A DNA stretch of 64,000 bases from Dugong dugon (GCA_030035585.1 CM057461.1:171813624-171877623), one strand, 5' to 3'. Counted from the first letter of the stretch, positions 45,974 to 58,479 are shown. Numbers and translations: made by a program. Notes: generated by a model not told the origin, from the letters alone.

Positions 45974-46110
45974 TCTTCAAGTTCCCATCAAACGCCACCT
46001 CCTTGCAACTGTCTCTGTCTTGATTTTTAATTGGTCTGCCTGGCTTTACTCCCCTAAAAGCCTGTAAGCTTCTTGAGGACAGTGCCAATGTTTTGTTTAT
46101 CCTTGTCTCT
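45974..46110 (+). mobile_element. L2 LINE 3' end, host site of the L1 pair
   Basis: 'ttcccatcaaacgccacctc' and 'aagcctgtaagcttcttgag' followed by 'gacagtgcc' are L2 3'-end landmarks. The L1 target site appears to lie in or at the edge of this L2. Confidence 0.65.
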
Positions 46111-46884
46111 CCACAGGGTCTATATTAGTGTCTTGTTCTTGTACTCACAGCTAGTTTGATGGAAGTCCCAGGATAGCAGATGCCAATGGGATTTCAAGTA
46201 TCAGTGCTATAGACACACGCAAGCTGGCTGTCAGAGCTTCCTCGGAGTGCCACCAGGGATGGTAACTGGCCAGTTTCCTGGTCATTGGTTTTATCCCATG
46301 AGTTCCCATTAGCTTACAGAAGTGATAATTGTTAAATCATCCTGTTGAAACTTTCCTAAGCATATGAGAACAAAGTCAGAATTCATTCCAAGGTGTAACT
46401 GACATCAGGTGGTAGAATAAAGGTCAATAAACCTGGGAACCTAAGCCAGCAGGAAAAGCGTGATACATAACATAGATTTAGGTAGCTCAGGGGCTAAGTT
46501 TAGGGTAATAACTGAATATAGTGATTAAAGTTGTTTTGTAAGGACTCTTTCTGAAGGTGAAATTGTACTGCCTGCCATTATTATTGTGTGTGTGTATGTG
46601 TGTGTATATGACTACTGATTAAGAATATACATAACTTCACAAAAAAACCCTGGGATTAAGTAAAACTTTCAGATGAATCTGTAACAATGACAATGCCATC
46701 TACTTACATATAATAAATAGCAATAGGTAAATGATCAAGAAACATTATGTATTCTTTACGTATTCTCAGTACACATATGGATGCACAAAATACAGTAACA
46801 CCTGCGAAAGCTGGAATCCATGTAAGGGGGAAACTTGTAAGAGAAGAAAAACTCAACTATTTTCCACTTATCAGAAAACAAAAC
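46111..46884. other. Unassigned sequence with a (TG)n run
   Basis: No gene or confident repeat. An imperfect (TG)n microsatellite lies at 46585-46608. Confidence 0.5.
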
Positions 46885-47258
46885 AAACCTGCTGCCATCA
46901 AGTCGATCCCGACCCATAGAGACCCTGTAATAAAGAGTGATAGAAAAGTGGTAAGACTGCACCGTATCAAAGGCGGAAAACTTGCAGAACCTGGAAAAAC
47001 AAAGCAGTCCTGTTGAGTTCCGGCTCTCACAGGTTTCAATGTATATGCAATACTTCTGCAGCCTCTAGAGGTCTGACGCCCAATGGTTGGGATCCCCAGA
47101 CTTAAGGCTTGACTAGCTGTCCCATAGGGTTTCCAAGGCTGTAAATCTTTATGAAAGCAAACTGCCACATCTTTCCTCCTTGGAATGGCTCGCGGGTTCG
47201 AATCACCAACCTTTTGGTTAGCAGCCAAGCACTTAATCACAGCGCTGTGAAGACTCCT
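46885..47258 (-). mobile_element. AfroSINE, antisense, interrupted by a 180-bp insert
   Basis: SINE 3' part at 46885-46930 ('caagtcgatcccgacccata'), body and tRNA-like head at 47111-47258 ('cccatagggtttccaaggct', 'cgcgggttcgaatcaccaac'). Box B is well preserved. About 180 bp of unrelated sequence (46931-47110) lies between. Confidence 0.8.
46931..47110. other. Unassigned 180-bp insert in the SINE
   Basis: Not a piece of the SINE. A word near its start ('aaaggcggaaaacttgcaga') resembles 'aaagctggaatccatgtaag' just left of the SINE, so it may be a rearranged flank. No known repeat recognised. Confidence 0.5.
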
Positions 47259-48479
47259 CTATTGATTAATAGCAGTGGTTAATTGGAAACGTTATTCCTA
47301 ATGTTAGCAAGAATTAATCATCACTGGCTTTCATTCTTTATATGTCACATAGAGTAAACCCAAAACAGACTTTGCATAAATACTTGAGTTTATTGATTTA
47401 TGTTATTGATCACATTATTTATTTATAACAGTCTTTCTAAAAGGACGGTATTCAGATGTCTGACATCAAACCTACTAGGGACGTTCATTTCAAATGGAGA
47501 TTGCTGGACCTTATCTGAGATCTTTTGAATCAGTATCTTTAGATATGATACCCAGGAATAGGGGTTTTTAAAACATACCATAGGTGGGCTTTAAGCATGC
47601 AAAAATTTGAAATTTTCTCATTTAGAGTAATGGGATTTTTTTTAACCTTCTTTATAGTCAAGAGCACTTAAAGGCTGGAGAGAAAATGGTTTAATAAATA
47701 TATAGAAAAAATATATCAAAACATGACTTTAAAACATATCTGACTTAGCCTGGTCTAAGTGGAGTTTCTCAAAGGTAGAGAGAAGTGTCAAATGGACTCT
47801 AATATCCCTTCCAGGTAATATTTCCTTAACTTTTGTCACAGCTATACAAGGAACATAATTTTAATTTGCAAGGTTGACAAGTGTTTAATTAAAAAAAAAA
47901 GCTGATTAACATGTCTGACTAAAGAAAAGACAAAGAAGCCATTTAGACAAAATTATTTAAAATTTATTGCTGCTCTGTTTTAAATAATATTCTGCCATTC
48001 CCCACACATTTTTCTCCTTCTTAACATATTCTCTTTTGTTTTAAACGAGTAGCCTGTGATCTATAAAGAGTCTGTTGAAATGATGTATGAGAGTTTTATC
48101 TTTTCCTCCAAAAGGAAGCTTGGTAAAGGGCAGAAGCTGTCTTGCTATACGCTGCGTGGGGGCCATAAACTCCTTGGAAGCTGGGTGATAAATGCCCATA
48201 TAATTTCCCTTTTCCAGTCATTTTTTCACATTAGTTTCATCTCTCCTAGTGAGTGGATGAAGGCAGACATATTTGGCAAGAGAGTTCTTAATATTTTCTG
48301 GGTTTACAGTTGATATTTTTGCTTGTAATGGATTTGTTTTTGGGTAATATCATTTTTTTTTTCTTTCTCCTTTCTTTATGGGAACATTTAGACATTGATA
48401 AATTAAAATTTAAAATAAAATAAGTTTTAGTACCTGGCTGGGAAGTAGTCATTACTGCTGTGTGTGTGTGTGTAAACAC
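47259..48479. other. Mostly unassigned sequence
   Basis: 47470-47590 weakly resembles a MER5-type hAT remnant ('ggaccttatctgagatcttt'). No gene is seen; the 85-codon frame at 48056-48313 has no family features. A short (TG)n lies at 48459-48473. Confidence 0.5.
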
Positions 48480-48790
48480 TTTTCTACTTGTGAAGAACTG
48501 GACTTCCCTGCCCTCTTAATGGTAGGCTTTGTCATTCGACTTGCTTAGGCCAATAGAATGTGAATAAAAGTGATGTGTCATTTCTGGGTGGCAGCATTTA
48601 GTTGCTGATGTTTAATACTGCCCAGGCCATCACAGGAGCTCATGTTGTTATGCAGGTTCCATACAAATGAAACAGCCTGGAATACAGAGCCCACACACGG
48701 AAGGCAGCTACCCAGGAAAGCCACCTGGGGCTGCAGCAAATTTGATGAGAACAAGAAATAAACTTCTGTTGTGTTAGCCCACAAAGACTT
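48480..48790 (-). mobile_element. Old LTR (MLT1-like) remnant, antisense
   Basis: 'gacttgcttaggccaataga' and, at the right, 'gaacaagaaataaacttctg' + 'ttgtgttagccca' follow the antisense layout of old MaLR LTRs. Family assignment is uncertain. Confidence 0.5.
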
Positions 48791-49470
48791 AGGAAATGTT
48801 TGTCATCACAGCAAAACCCATCGTCTCCTGAGAACTCCTCTTAAGGTTACATAGGGATTTTTTGTTGTTGTTGTTTTTGGCCCCTTCCATTAGTTGCCGG
48901 TTTCTCCTCAAACACTTGTTCATAATTATCAGGCTTGATTCTTCCAGCAAACTGAGAAAGATATTGAAAAAATCTTCCTTCTTCTTCACAGAATTCTCCA
49001 GAATGAAAGCCTATCTGATGTTATCTCGTGTCATTCATTGTATTCTTGGAGTCCAGTCTTCAGAGTGTTTCAAGTGGCCCCTTCCATTCAATAGTCCATG
49101 TACACGTCCCTAACTTCTCAGGGTCAATGGACATTATTAGTCTGTTGTATTAGCCTGCAACTATCGTATTTAAATAAAATAGTTTCTCTTTCTAAAATTA
49201 CAGAAAAATAGATTATTTCTCTGGAAAGGGCAATAAATTTGATTTCATGTCGCACTACTCTGTACCTCTCTCAATGGTATTATTTTAGTTACCTTTGAGA
49301 TCTAGGTAGCCTTATTAAACAATCTGTATAAAAAATTAAAGTCAATCATGGCAAAAGTTATGTGATAGATATATTTCCAATAATGAAAAAAAAAGAAAAA
49401 AACATGTGTAGCTGCTGAGGCTGCTTATGTACAACCAAAAACCTCATGGAATTTGTTTCCTTGGTTTGGA
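48791..49470. other. Unassigned sequence
   Basis: No gene or confident repeat recognised. Confidence 0.5.
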
Positions 49471-50783
49471 GGTTTAGAGTCATGGTTTTATGGAACACTA
49501 CAGTTAATTGGCCTAATAACGCACTTAGTGCTTCTGCTGTATCTCTTAGTTCATTACATGCTCAGGGTCTTAAAACACGGGAGTGACCATCCAAGGCATA
49601 ATAATTGATCTCTATTTGCCTGGAGCAACAGATGAAAAATGAGAGTCAGAAATAAGAGGAGGATATGGAATATGTGGTTAATTGCCTCTGTGAGCAACTA
49701 CCTTCTTTGTTATGAGACCAGAAGAACTGGATGGTGCCCAGCTACCAATACAGAATATTTTGATTGAAGATTCCATGGAAGAACCCTGACCAAAAGGGGG
49801 AAAATGCAGAATAGGATTTCTAAGTCTCATGGACTCCAGACATTTTTGACCTCCGGAGGCTGGATGAATACCTGAAACTATTGCCCTGAGATAATCTTTA
49901 AACCTTAAACCAAAAATATCCCCTGAAGTCTTGTCAAAACCAAACAATACAATAGATAAGTGGTAACTTTGTTGAAGGGTAAGACAGTACACAGTTCTGG
50001 AGAAGCCAGCACAACTGGGACAAGGAAAGGTTATAGAAGCTCCATAGACACATCCAAACTCCCTGAGGGACTGTGGGGACCATGATCTCGAAGAACGTCT
50101 AGCTCAATTGGCATAACAGAGTTTATAAAAAAAATGTTCTACATTCCACCTTGGTGAGTAACATCTGGGGTTTTAAAAGCCTGTGAGCAGCCATCTAAGA
50201 CACTCCAATGGTCTCACCCCTTCAGCAGCAAGGGAGACTGAAGAATACAAGATACAACGAAAAGATCAGTCCAAAGGACTAATGGACCACAACTACCATG
50301 GCTTCCACCAGACTAAGTCCAGTACAACTATATGGTGCAGGCTACCACCACTGACTGCTCTGACCAGGACCACAACAGAGGGTCTTGGACAGAGCTGGAG
50401 CAAAATGTAGAACAAAATTCTAACTCACAAAAAAGACCAGACTTACTGGCCTGACAGAGACTGGAGAAACCCCAAGAGTATGGCCCCTGGACTCCCTTTC
50501 AGCTCAGTAATGAAGTCACTCGTGAGGTTCACCTTTCAGCCAAACATTAGATAGCCCCATAAAACAAAACTAGGCTAATGGAGCACAACAGTCCAGGGAC
50601 AAGGACTAGAAGGCAGGAAGGGACAGGAAAGCTGGTAATAGGGAACCCAAGGTTGAGAAGGGACAGTGTTGACTTCATGGGGTTGTTAATCATTGTCATA
50701 AAACAATATGTGTACTAACTGTTTAATAAGAAACTATTTGTTCTGTAAACCTTCATCTAAAGTACAATAAAAAACTTTTTAAA
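49471..50783 (+). mobile_element. Afrotherian L1 3' UTR, 5'-truncated, older subfamily
   Basis: Aligns with the young L1 3' UTRs: 'cagtacacagttctggagaa', 'acacatccaaactccctgag', 'gaccatgatctcgaagaacg' and 'gctaccaccactgactgctc'. Order is partly different at the left end. It has a single 3'-end module (from about 50575) that passes straight to the terminal AATAAA (about 50766). Confidence 0.85.
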
Positions 50784-51075
50784 AAACCAGTAGGTTAGCT
50801 TAACTAGTAAAAAATGTGTGCATTGAGCATTATGGTCTTTTAAGAACTGTCTATATGGGATCGAAGGAAGTGACAACAGCAACTCAGAAGATTAGATAGG
50901 AAACTTAGGGGGCAGTGAGTTTATGTTAATGGGGGAGGAACAGCTCAGAAAAGGAAGGTGAGAATGGCTGCACAACTCAAAGAATATAATCAATGTCACT
51001 GACTTGTACATGTAGAAACGGTTGAATCAGTGTATGTTTTGCTGTGTATATTCTCAACTACAACAGCAACCACAA
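50784..51075 (+). mobile_element. Separate L1 3'-end module (different terminus)
   Basis: 'gtgagaatggctgcacaact', 'ataatcaatgtcactgactt' and 'gtacatgtagaaacggttga' match the second half of the internal modules of the young L1 3' UTR, but the end here is 'tgctgtgtatattctcaact'. It abuts the previous fragment. It shows the internal modules once served as real 3' ends. Confidence 0.65.
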
Positions 51076-51128
51076 AAGAATTAAAGCCAAGCTCTAAATT
51101 AGAGTAATAAAGCATAAGTGTTTTATTC

Positions 51129-51172
51129 ATTATTTTAGTATATATACAGTATTATTTTAGTATATATACAGT
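51129..51172. repeat. Perfect tandem duplication of a 22-bp AT-rich unit
   Basis: Two identical units, 51129-51150 and 51151-51172, each containing 'ttagtatatatacagt'. Probably replication slippage. Confidence 0.85.
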
Positions 51173-51289
51173 ATATATAAATATATACAAATACCATTGA
51201 TTCTTGTTACTCTTGGTAGTTGTGTTCTTATAAAGTATCTGCAAACACTTAGTCAATACCAAACCAGCCTTTTTCGACCTGAGCGGAGA

Positions 51290-51920
51290 CTACACATCTG
51301 AAAAGATTTTTATATAAAAGTATGCATGACAGCATAATTCATTAAAAAAATGGAAAATGAATCAACCTAAATAACATACTGAAGTCCCTGGGGGGCACAG
51401 AAAGTTAAGTGTTCAATTACTAGCTGAAGGGTTGGCAGTTCGAAACTACCCAGAGGCACCTCGGAAGAAAGGCCTAGTGATCTGCTTCCAAAGGGCATAG
51501 GGTTGAAAACCCTATGGAGTAGTTCTACCCTGCACACGTAGCGAGCGTCACCAGAAGTTGGAACTGACTAGATGACAACTAACAACAACAAGGACACGTA
51601 ACATAGGAGAATGGTTGAAAAACACACAGTAAAATATTATGCAGTGATGACAAAGAAGAAAGTGAATCGCTAAGCAATATGTCTGATGATCATCCATGAT
51701 ACATTTCATTAAATACATGTGTGGGAATGTATAGACACTGAGAATGTTCGCATACACTAATATCTTGAAAGACACTCGATAGGGAATATTCCTGTGGGGC
51801 AGCAAGTGAGGAGAGGACCGCTAGGTAGGGAAGGAAGATTTGTAACTTTTTCTTCTGTGCTGTTGGGATTTATTACAGTGAGCATTATTACTTTCATGGT
51901 TTAAAAAAGCAATAACATTT
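51290..51920 (+). mobile_element. Old L1 (L1M) 3' end, split by a SINE
   Basis: 'gcataattcattaaaaaaat' and 'aatgaatcaacctaaataac' precede the SINE; 'ggagaatggttgaaaaacac' and 'aaatattatgcagtgatgac' follow it, in typical L1 order. Confidence 0.65.
51381..51591 (+). mobile_element. AfroSINE-type SINE, sense
   Basis: Head 'gaagtccctggggggcacag', box B-like 'ggcagttcgaaactaccc', a longer body with 'ggaagaaaggcctagtgatc' (also in the 21.25 kb copy), and an AAC-type tail (aactaacaacaacaa). Confidence 0.88.
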
Positions 51921-52900
51921 GAAAAATGAACAGTCCCTTTCAAGACAACATCAATATCTTTTCTGCTTCTACTGAAGCAGAACAAGTCTCTCTCCTGAGT
52001 CTTTCAGGTATAGATTCACAGAAGTAATTTAAATGCTTTGGTGTTTTCTTTTTTGCTTGTTTTTTCTCTGAGAGTAAGTACACCAATCTAGTTCAGGTAC
52101 CTGGTATTGAGAGCGCTATTGACAAGTCTGCTCAAATAATTTAGCCTCTCTACCTGGACTCACACACCTATTTGACTGGGACAATAAATTTACCTGTCAT
52201 TGCATAGGCTAAGCCTTAAACCTGTGTGTAGGGGAGTGTATGTGCGTAATGAATTTTTGTATAAACGAACTATGGAAAGCAGTAAGTTTTCTCTTTCTTG
52301 TTTTATTCTTCTGATATACATTAACTCACATTTGACACATTTGAAATGAAACGTTTTGTATATGCAGGAGCAATGGAACTAGATCTATGAGATGTATATT
52401 AAATAAAATGAAGCAAATTTTCATCACTAGAGGAAATATCATATTTAAATACTCTTGTAAAGCATTCGGCAGTTGTGTTACCGATCCCAAGAAGAGTAAG
52501 CCTACAAATAGACAAAGCTGATTGTTGTTGAGACATTGAGAGATTTAAGGAAGTTGAAACTGACAATTATCTCAGAAGAGATCAAAAATTTTTGAAGCAG
52601 TGCGGTTGGTTTGACCGATTCATGTTAAGTCATTAAAATGTACCTGTCAAAAGCTCTGGCTGATTCTCAAGAAAAGCAGCTTAATGTCCAGCAACGCTTA
52701 AGTCAATTAAAAGAAAAGCAAATCTATGTATCCAATTAAACAAGAAATGCAAACAATACACTGATGAAAATGATGTTATGAAAAGCAGTATGTACCTGTG
52801 ATGATAAATACGCATAACTGCTAATGGCCAAAAGTGAGTTACAAGGGCCTTTATTCTTTAAATGTGAAGAAAACTTTGTGATGTTAAATAAGGAAACAAT
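51921..52900. other. Unassigned sequence
   Basis: No gene or confident repeat recognised. Confidence 0.5.
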
Positions 52901-53272
52901 TTACGTTGTTGCTGTTGTTGTTAGGTGCCTTGGAGTCGGATTCAACTCACCTTATGTACAACAGAAGGAAATACTGCCCGGTCCTATGCCGTCCTCAGAG
53001 TCCTTGCTATGTTTGAGCCCATTGTCGCAGCCAATGTGTTGATTCTTCTTGTTGAGGGTCTTCCTTTTTTTTGCTGACCCTCTTCTTTACCAAGCATGAA
53101 GTCCTTTGCCAGGCATTGGTCTCTCCTGCTAACATGTCCAAAGTAGGTGAGACAAAGCCTCACCATCCTTGATTCTAAGGAGCATTCTGGCTGTACTTCT
53201 TCCAAGACAGATTTGTTCGTTCTTCTAGCAGTCCATGATATACTCAGTATTCTTCACCAACACCATAATTCA
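52901..53272 (-). mobile_element. RTE LINE 3' end, 5'-truncated, antisense
   Basis: (GTT)n tail then 'aggtgccttggagtcggatt', 'attgtcgcagccaatgtgtt', 'ctaacatgtccaaagtaggt'. Stops at 'ccaacaccataattcaaa'. A 73-codon remnant (52984-53205) is part of the RTE C-terminus. Confidence 0.9.
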
Positions 53273-53373
53273 AATATATGATAATATCAAAAATTATGTT
53301 ATTATTAATTAGAAAATAAAAACTGCATGTTTACCGTAACAATTTCTAGCCTCAAAAAAAAAAAAAAAAAAAA

Positions 53374-53573
53374 GAAAAGCCACTGCCACTGAGTTGATTC
53401 TGACTCATAGTGATGCTATAGGACAGAGCAGAACTGCCCCATAGGGTTTCCAAGGCTGTAATCATTACGGAAGCAGATTGCCACATCTGCCTCCTGCAGA
53501 GCGGCTGGTGGGCTCAGACAGCCGATCTTCTGGTTAGCAGCCCAGCGCTTAACCATTGAGCCACCAGGGCTTC
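53374..53573 (-). mobile_element. AfroSINE-type SINE, antisense, next to an A run
   Basis: 'gagttgattctgactcatag', 'ccccatagggtttccaaggc', and head ending 'gagccaccagggcttc'. An A run (53354-53373) precedes the SINE 3' end; in this orientation it is not the SINE's own tail. Confidence 0.9.
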
Positions 53574-55069
53574 GTCTCTCCTTAAAAAGTACCATGATTA
53601 GATCAACAATTCCATCTTAGAACAAGAGTAAGTCCTTTCCCTAGCAGGTCACTGAGCTTCTTTTTGCTGCTAATTTCATTGCAGCTTAACATAGGTTTAA
53701 TATTGTCTCCCATTTGCATACTTAAAAGCAATTTAATCAGATTCCTTCCAGTTTCAATCTTGTGTTATAATGCTTTATGCACACAAGTAGGGTGTCTTGT
53801 TGATCTTTGTATTTCCCAAGTGTATAACCCAATACCTTGACCAGGATGCCTATTTGAAGAATGATTCATAAATAAAGGATTAACAGTTAGTGTGTAGCTT
53901 CACTGCCAACGTTTTATCATCTTGGCTATACCACAATAATGCAATTGATTTTCTCATTTTTTTTTTTTTTTTGCAGTGCCTATCAAATGAGTGTTCTTGC
54001 CTCCATAGCAACCTAAGCTTTTGGTTACTGTGACATGTTAGTGAAAATACAAACATAGTGTGTCTTTCTTTAGAAAGCAGTACATTTTGCCCCAATTCTG
54101 AAATGTAATTGCTTATACATGATATAAACTTGTACTGTTTGAGAGTCTACAAAGATGTAGACATACGTTGTCACATAAATCTGACCTTATACAATATTTA
54201 TGAAATCAGGGGAAAAGATCTATTTCTCATATCTAATAATCTTATCTTTTTCCTAATACTAAATTACAAAAATTTCCCAGATACCAGAAATTACATTAAT
54301 CATTTTGGTCAAATAATAATTTTTCCAGGGAAATTTAATGTCCCCTTTAATTCTTAGCTATTTCAACATCATCAGATGTTATTGATAAATTGCAAATGTT
54401 AACAGTTTTAAATATATTTATTCATTTACTTTACATTAATTTTGTCCTATAATCCTGAATTCGTATATTCCAAGTGATGTAAATTGCTTCCTAAATTCCC
54501 TAAGACATGATTTCTCTAAGTTCCTTTGATGTTAGTAGAATAATACAGAATTTATATCATGTATTTTTCATTTTATTTATATTTGATGTTTCTCTAGCAT
54601 AAAGTGGTTCCTAAGTATAAAATCAAAATAAAGACAGATAAAAATCTCTCTAATATCTCTGTAATAATTTCTTAGGGAAAATATTTCTGAAAATTAAAAG
54701 TAACTCCATAGCCAGAACAGATTACTACCAGAAAAATACAATTAGTCATTAAAAAAGAAGATGTCATATATTCCCCCTATAGGGAAAACATGAATTACTG
54801 TTTACATTTGAATCCTTGCTACATGATTCATTCTCATGTCAGAGTAAGTACAGTCTTCTGGTTCTTACCTCCTGCCTTCTGGATCTTCTTCCCTTTGTAC
54901 CATCCTGGTGAAACTTTTTTTGAGATAGAAAGATAAAGGAGACCTGATTATCTCTTAAGACAGATCACACTGGATTTTGCCTCCAAAGTACTTTGAATAA
55001 ACTGAGTAAACCCAAAGGGGCAGACCAAATAGTGAGAATGAATACGGTGTTGGTCTGTAATTTACACAT
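53574..55069. other. Unassigned AT-rich sequence
   Basis: No gene or confident repeat recognised. T run at about 53957-53973. Confidence 0.5.
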
Positions 55070-55330
55070 AAGAAAATGCACTTATTTTAGGTATACAGTT
55101 TGATTAGTTTTGACAAATGTAAACACCCATGGAACCAACCCCTGACCAATATACAGAATATTTTCATCATCCCAAAAAGCTACTTCATGCCTCTTTGCAG
55201 TTAATATCCACCCCTCCACCACCGCTTCCAACACCACGCCAGCATCACCACAAGTTCCAGGCAACCACTTACGTGATTTCTATCACTGTAGATTAGATTT
55301 TCTTATTCTAAAATTTCATAGTTGATATAA
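55070..55330 (-). mobile_element. Old L1 (L1M) 3' UTR, antisense
   Basis: 'aaacacccatggaaccaacc', 'gttccaggcaaccacttacg' and 'tctatcactgtagattagat' are in the order of a common antisense L1M 3' UTR. Confidence 0.75.
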
Positions 55331-56034
55331 GGTTAAGGAAAAAAAAAAGATCTTTGAGAGATTTCATTGTGCAAGCTTTTCACATTTTACATGGTAGCAT
55401 AACCTGGCCATGCTTCCTGATATATAAATGGATTCTCACGTCTATTTTTTCTTATTTGGCATGGACCCAGAACTATATTCTGAGGAAAACTCCTCTGCTA
55501 CCTCTGTGCTAAGAAAGAGTGGCCATAGATTCAAACAACTGTTCTGATTGGCTCTTCCAATTTCACTGAAAATATCATCTCATTCCTCAATCTGGTACCT
55601 TATCAAAAAGCCCAAGGCTCTCACCTTAGTTAGCAACACAAAATAGCTGCCCTTCAAGTCGCAACAAAAATTAGAACCTTAAATACTCAGTTGCTAATTC
55701 ATAGTAAAATTTTAATTGTGATAAATAATTTTATTTGGAGTGTTGCCAGAGTGGCAAGTAGTTAATCTGTTCATCCAGAAGTATAAATCCTTTTGTCCTC
55801 CTAAATTTGCTTTTAATAAGTTGTATTTTGGCTTTATATCATGAACTTGCATTGAGGAAACTATTAGGGAGAGTATATAAAATTCAGTGCTATATCCTCT
55901 CATTTATTCAACTTTTTTTTAATGACAAGTTAAGTTTGAGGTACTTGTGAGAAATCCAAATCCTATATAAGGTAGGGAAATGAATACCATAGTCTCCAGA
56001 GATCTATTGTCTTAAATAGTGGATGATATTGATA
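55331..56034. other. Unassigned sequence
   Basis: No gene or confident repeat recognised. Confidence 0.5.
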
Positions 56035-56250
56035 GCTGCCATGGAGTCGGCCCTCGACTCATGGCACAGACTCAGACCATTGTGATCCATAGGGTTTCCA
56101 CTGGCTGACTTTTCAGAAGTAGATCACCAGGCTTTTCTTCTTAGTCTGCCTTGGCCTCCCCTGGCAGATGGGTGGTGGCTGCTCATGAGGTCGGGAATCA
56201 AACCCAAGTCCCCTGAATGAAGGGCAATAATTCCACCACTGAACCACCAC
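56035..56250 (-). mobile_element. SINE with tRNA-Gly-like head, antisense
   Basis: On the minus strand the head (56250-56189) reads 'gtggtggttcagtggtggaa', an acceptor/D-arm like tRNA-Gly, and box B 'gggtttgattcccgacc'. The body then shares 'gcctggtgatctacttctga' and 'ggaaaccctatgg' with AfroSINE, and the end has 'gagtcgagggccgactcca'. The other SINEs in the window have an unrelated 'ggagccctggtggcgc' head. Confidence 0.75.
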
Positions 56251-57544
56251 TATCATTAGGGGATGGTGGTCAACATATTTCGCAATCAGTCAGGCACAGG
56301 TGCTTAGCAATCACGAGAAACACCACCAGAGTGCTGGAGCAGAACCTGAAGCCTTCCTGCTATACCAGGTTTCAGCCCTGGATGCTGGACGGTGATGATG
56401 AACTGAAGTAACAATCTCAGCAGAAAAGGGTGAAGAAAATGCATTCAGGGAAGTGGCTATTTACTCAGTAAGAATACTTCAAGATTTTAATAACCAACGT
56501 GGCCATCTTGATGCATATTGGCTGCATATCAGTCCTGAATAAAGTCGAAAACATTTATAATTATATCAGACAACGCCCTATTTATAAAGACCTTTGGAAT
56601 AAATTTCTTCCAAATGATGTAAATTATATAGTTCCTAAGCATCTGTCTTCTTAAAAATGTATCTCATGGACATTTTGTATCTCAACAATCTCTCTTTCTC
56701 TCTGTGGCTACTGAGAAGCTTAGAACAAGAATTTCAGCTGTTGTATTAAAATTTTAGCTATTGTAGTAAACATTTTAAATTAAGGTACTTTGTATTCCTA
56801 TACTTGGCTTTATCTTATTTTTATTCTAATTTTTTATATTTCTTTTGAATACATTTTCCCATTTATTTGTATTCTATTGTATGCATCTCTTAAAGCAACC
56901 TCAAAAATTTTAAAAATTTAATGTATATTCAATTACATATATATACATGTATGTGTATCATATATATATTATACTAAGCATTGGTTAACTTTAATTGAGT
57001 GGGAGAAAATAGGTGATCCTTTAACCAGGATTTGAGACAAAGGCATTTACTTGGTAGACATGGGGACAAGGGCATTCCAGAAAGAAGTCATAGCACGTTC
57101 AAAGGCATGAATTAGTGAAAACAGTACTGCATATTGTTGAACTATAAGTTCATTTTTTAATTAGAAGACACTGACGGGGAGAGGAGAGATTTGCAGAGAT
57201 AAACGGGGGCCAGCTTATGATACCAAGACAGTTATCCTGGACTATTTTTTGCATGCAACAGAAACTTAATGATTAATTTTAAGCATAAGGGAAATGTGAA
57301 CCCATTTGTAATTTAAAAAATGTATTTTAGGAGCAATATAGAAAATATTTTTCAGGGTGGAAGAGGTTAGAATATGGAATATAAATTAAATTACTATTGC
57401 AATATTCTAAGCTAAATATGATTAAAAAATAAAAGTATGTGTTGGGCACAGTGCTAAGAGCCTTTGCATATATCATTTGGTTTAGCACTGTTCTAATCAT
57501 GATGAAAATATTCCTATTACTGAAATAATACTGCTCACCTTTTC
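56251..57544. other. Unassigned AT-rich sequence
   Basis: No gene or confident repeat. An AT/TA run lies at about 56935-56972. Confidence 0.5.
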
Positions 57545-57790
57545 TGGAATGGTTCATCTGTTTTCTTGTCCTTCTTGGTCAAATGCTTCTTATCCTCCAA
57601 ATCAAGATCCGAGTACTACCTCCTGCAGGAAACCTTCCCTGAGTGCTCCAGCCATTATGAGTTGCTCTCTTCTCTAAAGTTGGAGATTATACTAAAGCTG
57701 CTAGACAACATTAAGCAGTTCACTGTTGATTCATGTGTTCTCTTATCTCCCCACCAAGAGCATAAGCTTCTTGAGTAGAAGAACCGTGCA
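57545..57790 (+). mobile_element. L2 LINE 3' end
   Basis: 'cctgcaggaaaccttccctg' followed by 'ccaagagcataagcttcttg' are L2 3'-end landmarks. The 70-codon frame here is incidental. Confidence 0.75.
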
Positions 57791-58479
57791 AAATATCTCT
57801 TAAGAGCTTTCACCACCCACTTTTCACAGTGGTTAGCACTAACAGTACATTGAAAAAAACTGTGTCCTTTGATCTAAAAGAAAAAATAATCAGTTGAATT
57901 CTTAATCAATTACTAATTTCAGCTGCTGGTAAAGAACTAAAAATAACACCAGCTTTCATAAGGTATAACACCATTTCTCTTTTGTTTAAAAAAAAAAATG
58001 TCAAGGTAAGTCAACCATGGTAGGAGTCAAGCTCCACTGATTATCAAAGACCCAGTGTCCTACCTTTCTATTTCCCCATCCTTGGTAAATAGCTTACATC
58101 CTTAAGGCTTCTTCGTGGTTCAAGATGGCAGCTGGTGCTCCAGCTATCACATCCAAGCAGGAAGCAGAAGGAAGGATTGAGGGGCAAAAACCACACATGC
58201 CAGCTGTCTGTCCCTCTAAGAAGTTTTCACAGTCTTTCCACCTACCTCTGCTTATTTTTTTGTTCTCCTCTAGCTTCAAGAATGACTGGGAAATGTAATT
58301 TTTTAATGGGCATTGTAACTCCAAATAGAATTTGAGTCATAATAAGGAAGAAAAGCTGTACAACTATCAAGTAGGCATTTCACAGTCTCTGCCATAGTGC
58401 TTATTTTAAGGTCAGTATTTTAATATATACTTTCTTTTCATTAACCCACGGTGAGATGTCTTGAAGCCTGTGGGCTCAA
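57791..58479. other. Unassigned sequence
   Basis: No gene or confident repeat recognised. Confidence 0.5.

Noticed and set aside
56189-56250. Possible tRNA-Gly gene or pseudogene
   Set aside because: It is joined to a SINE body with an AfroSINE-like 3' end, so a SINE promoter is more likely.
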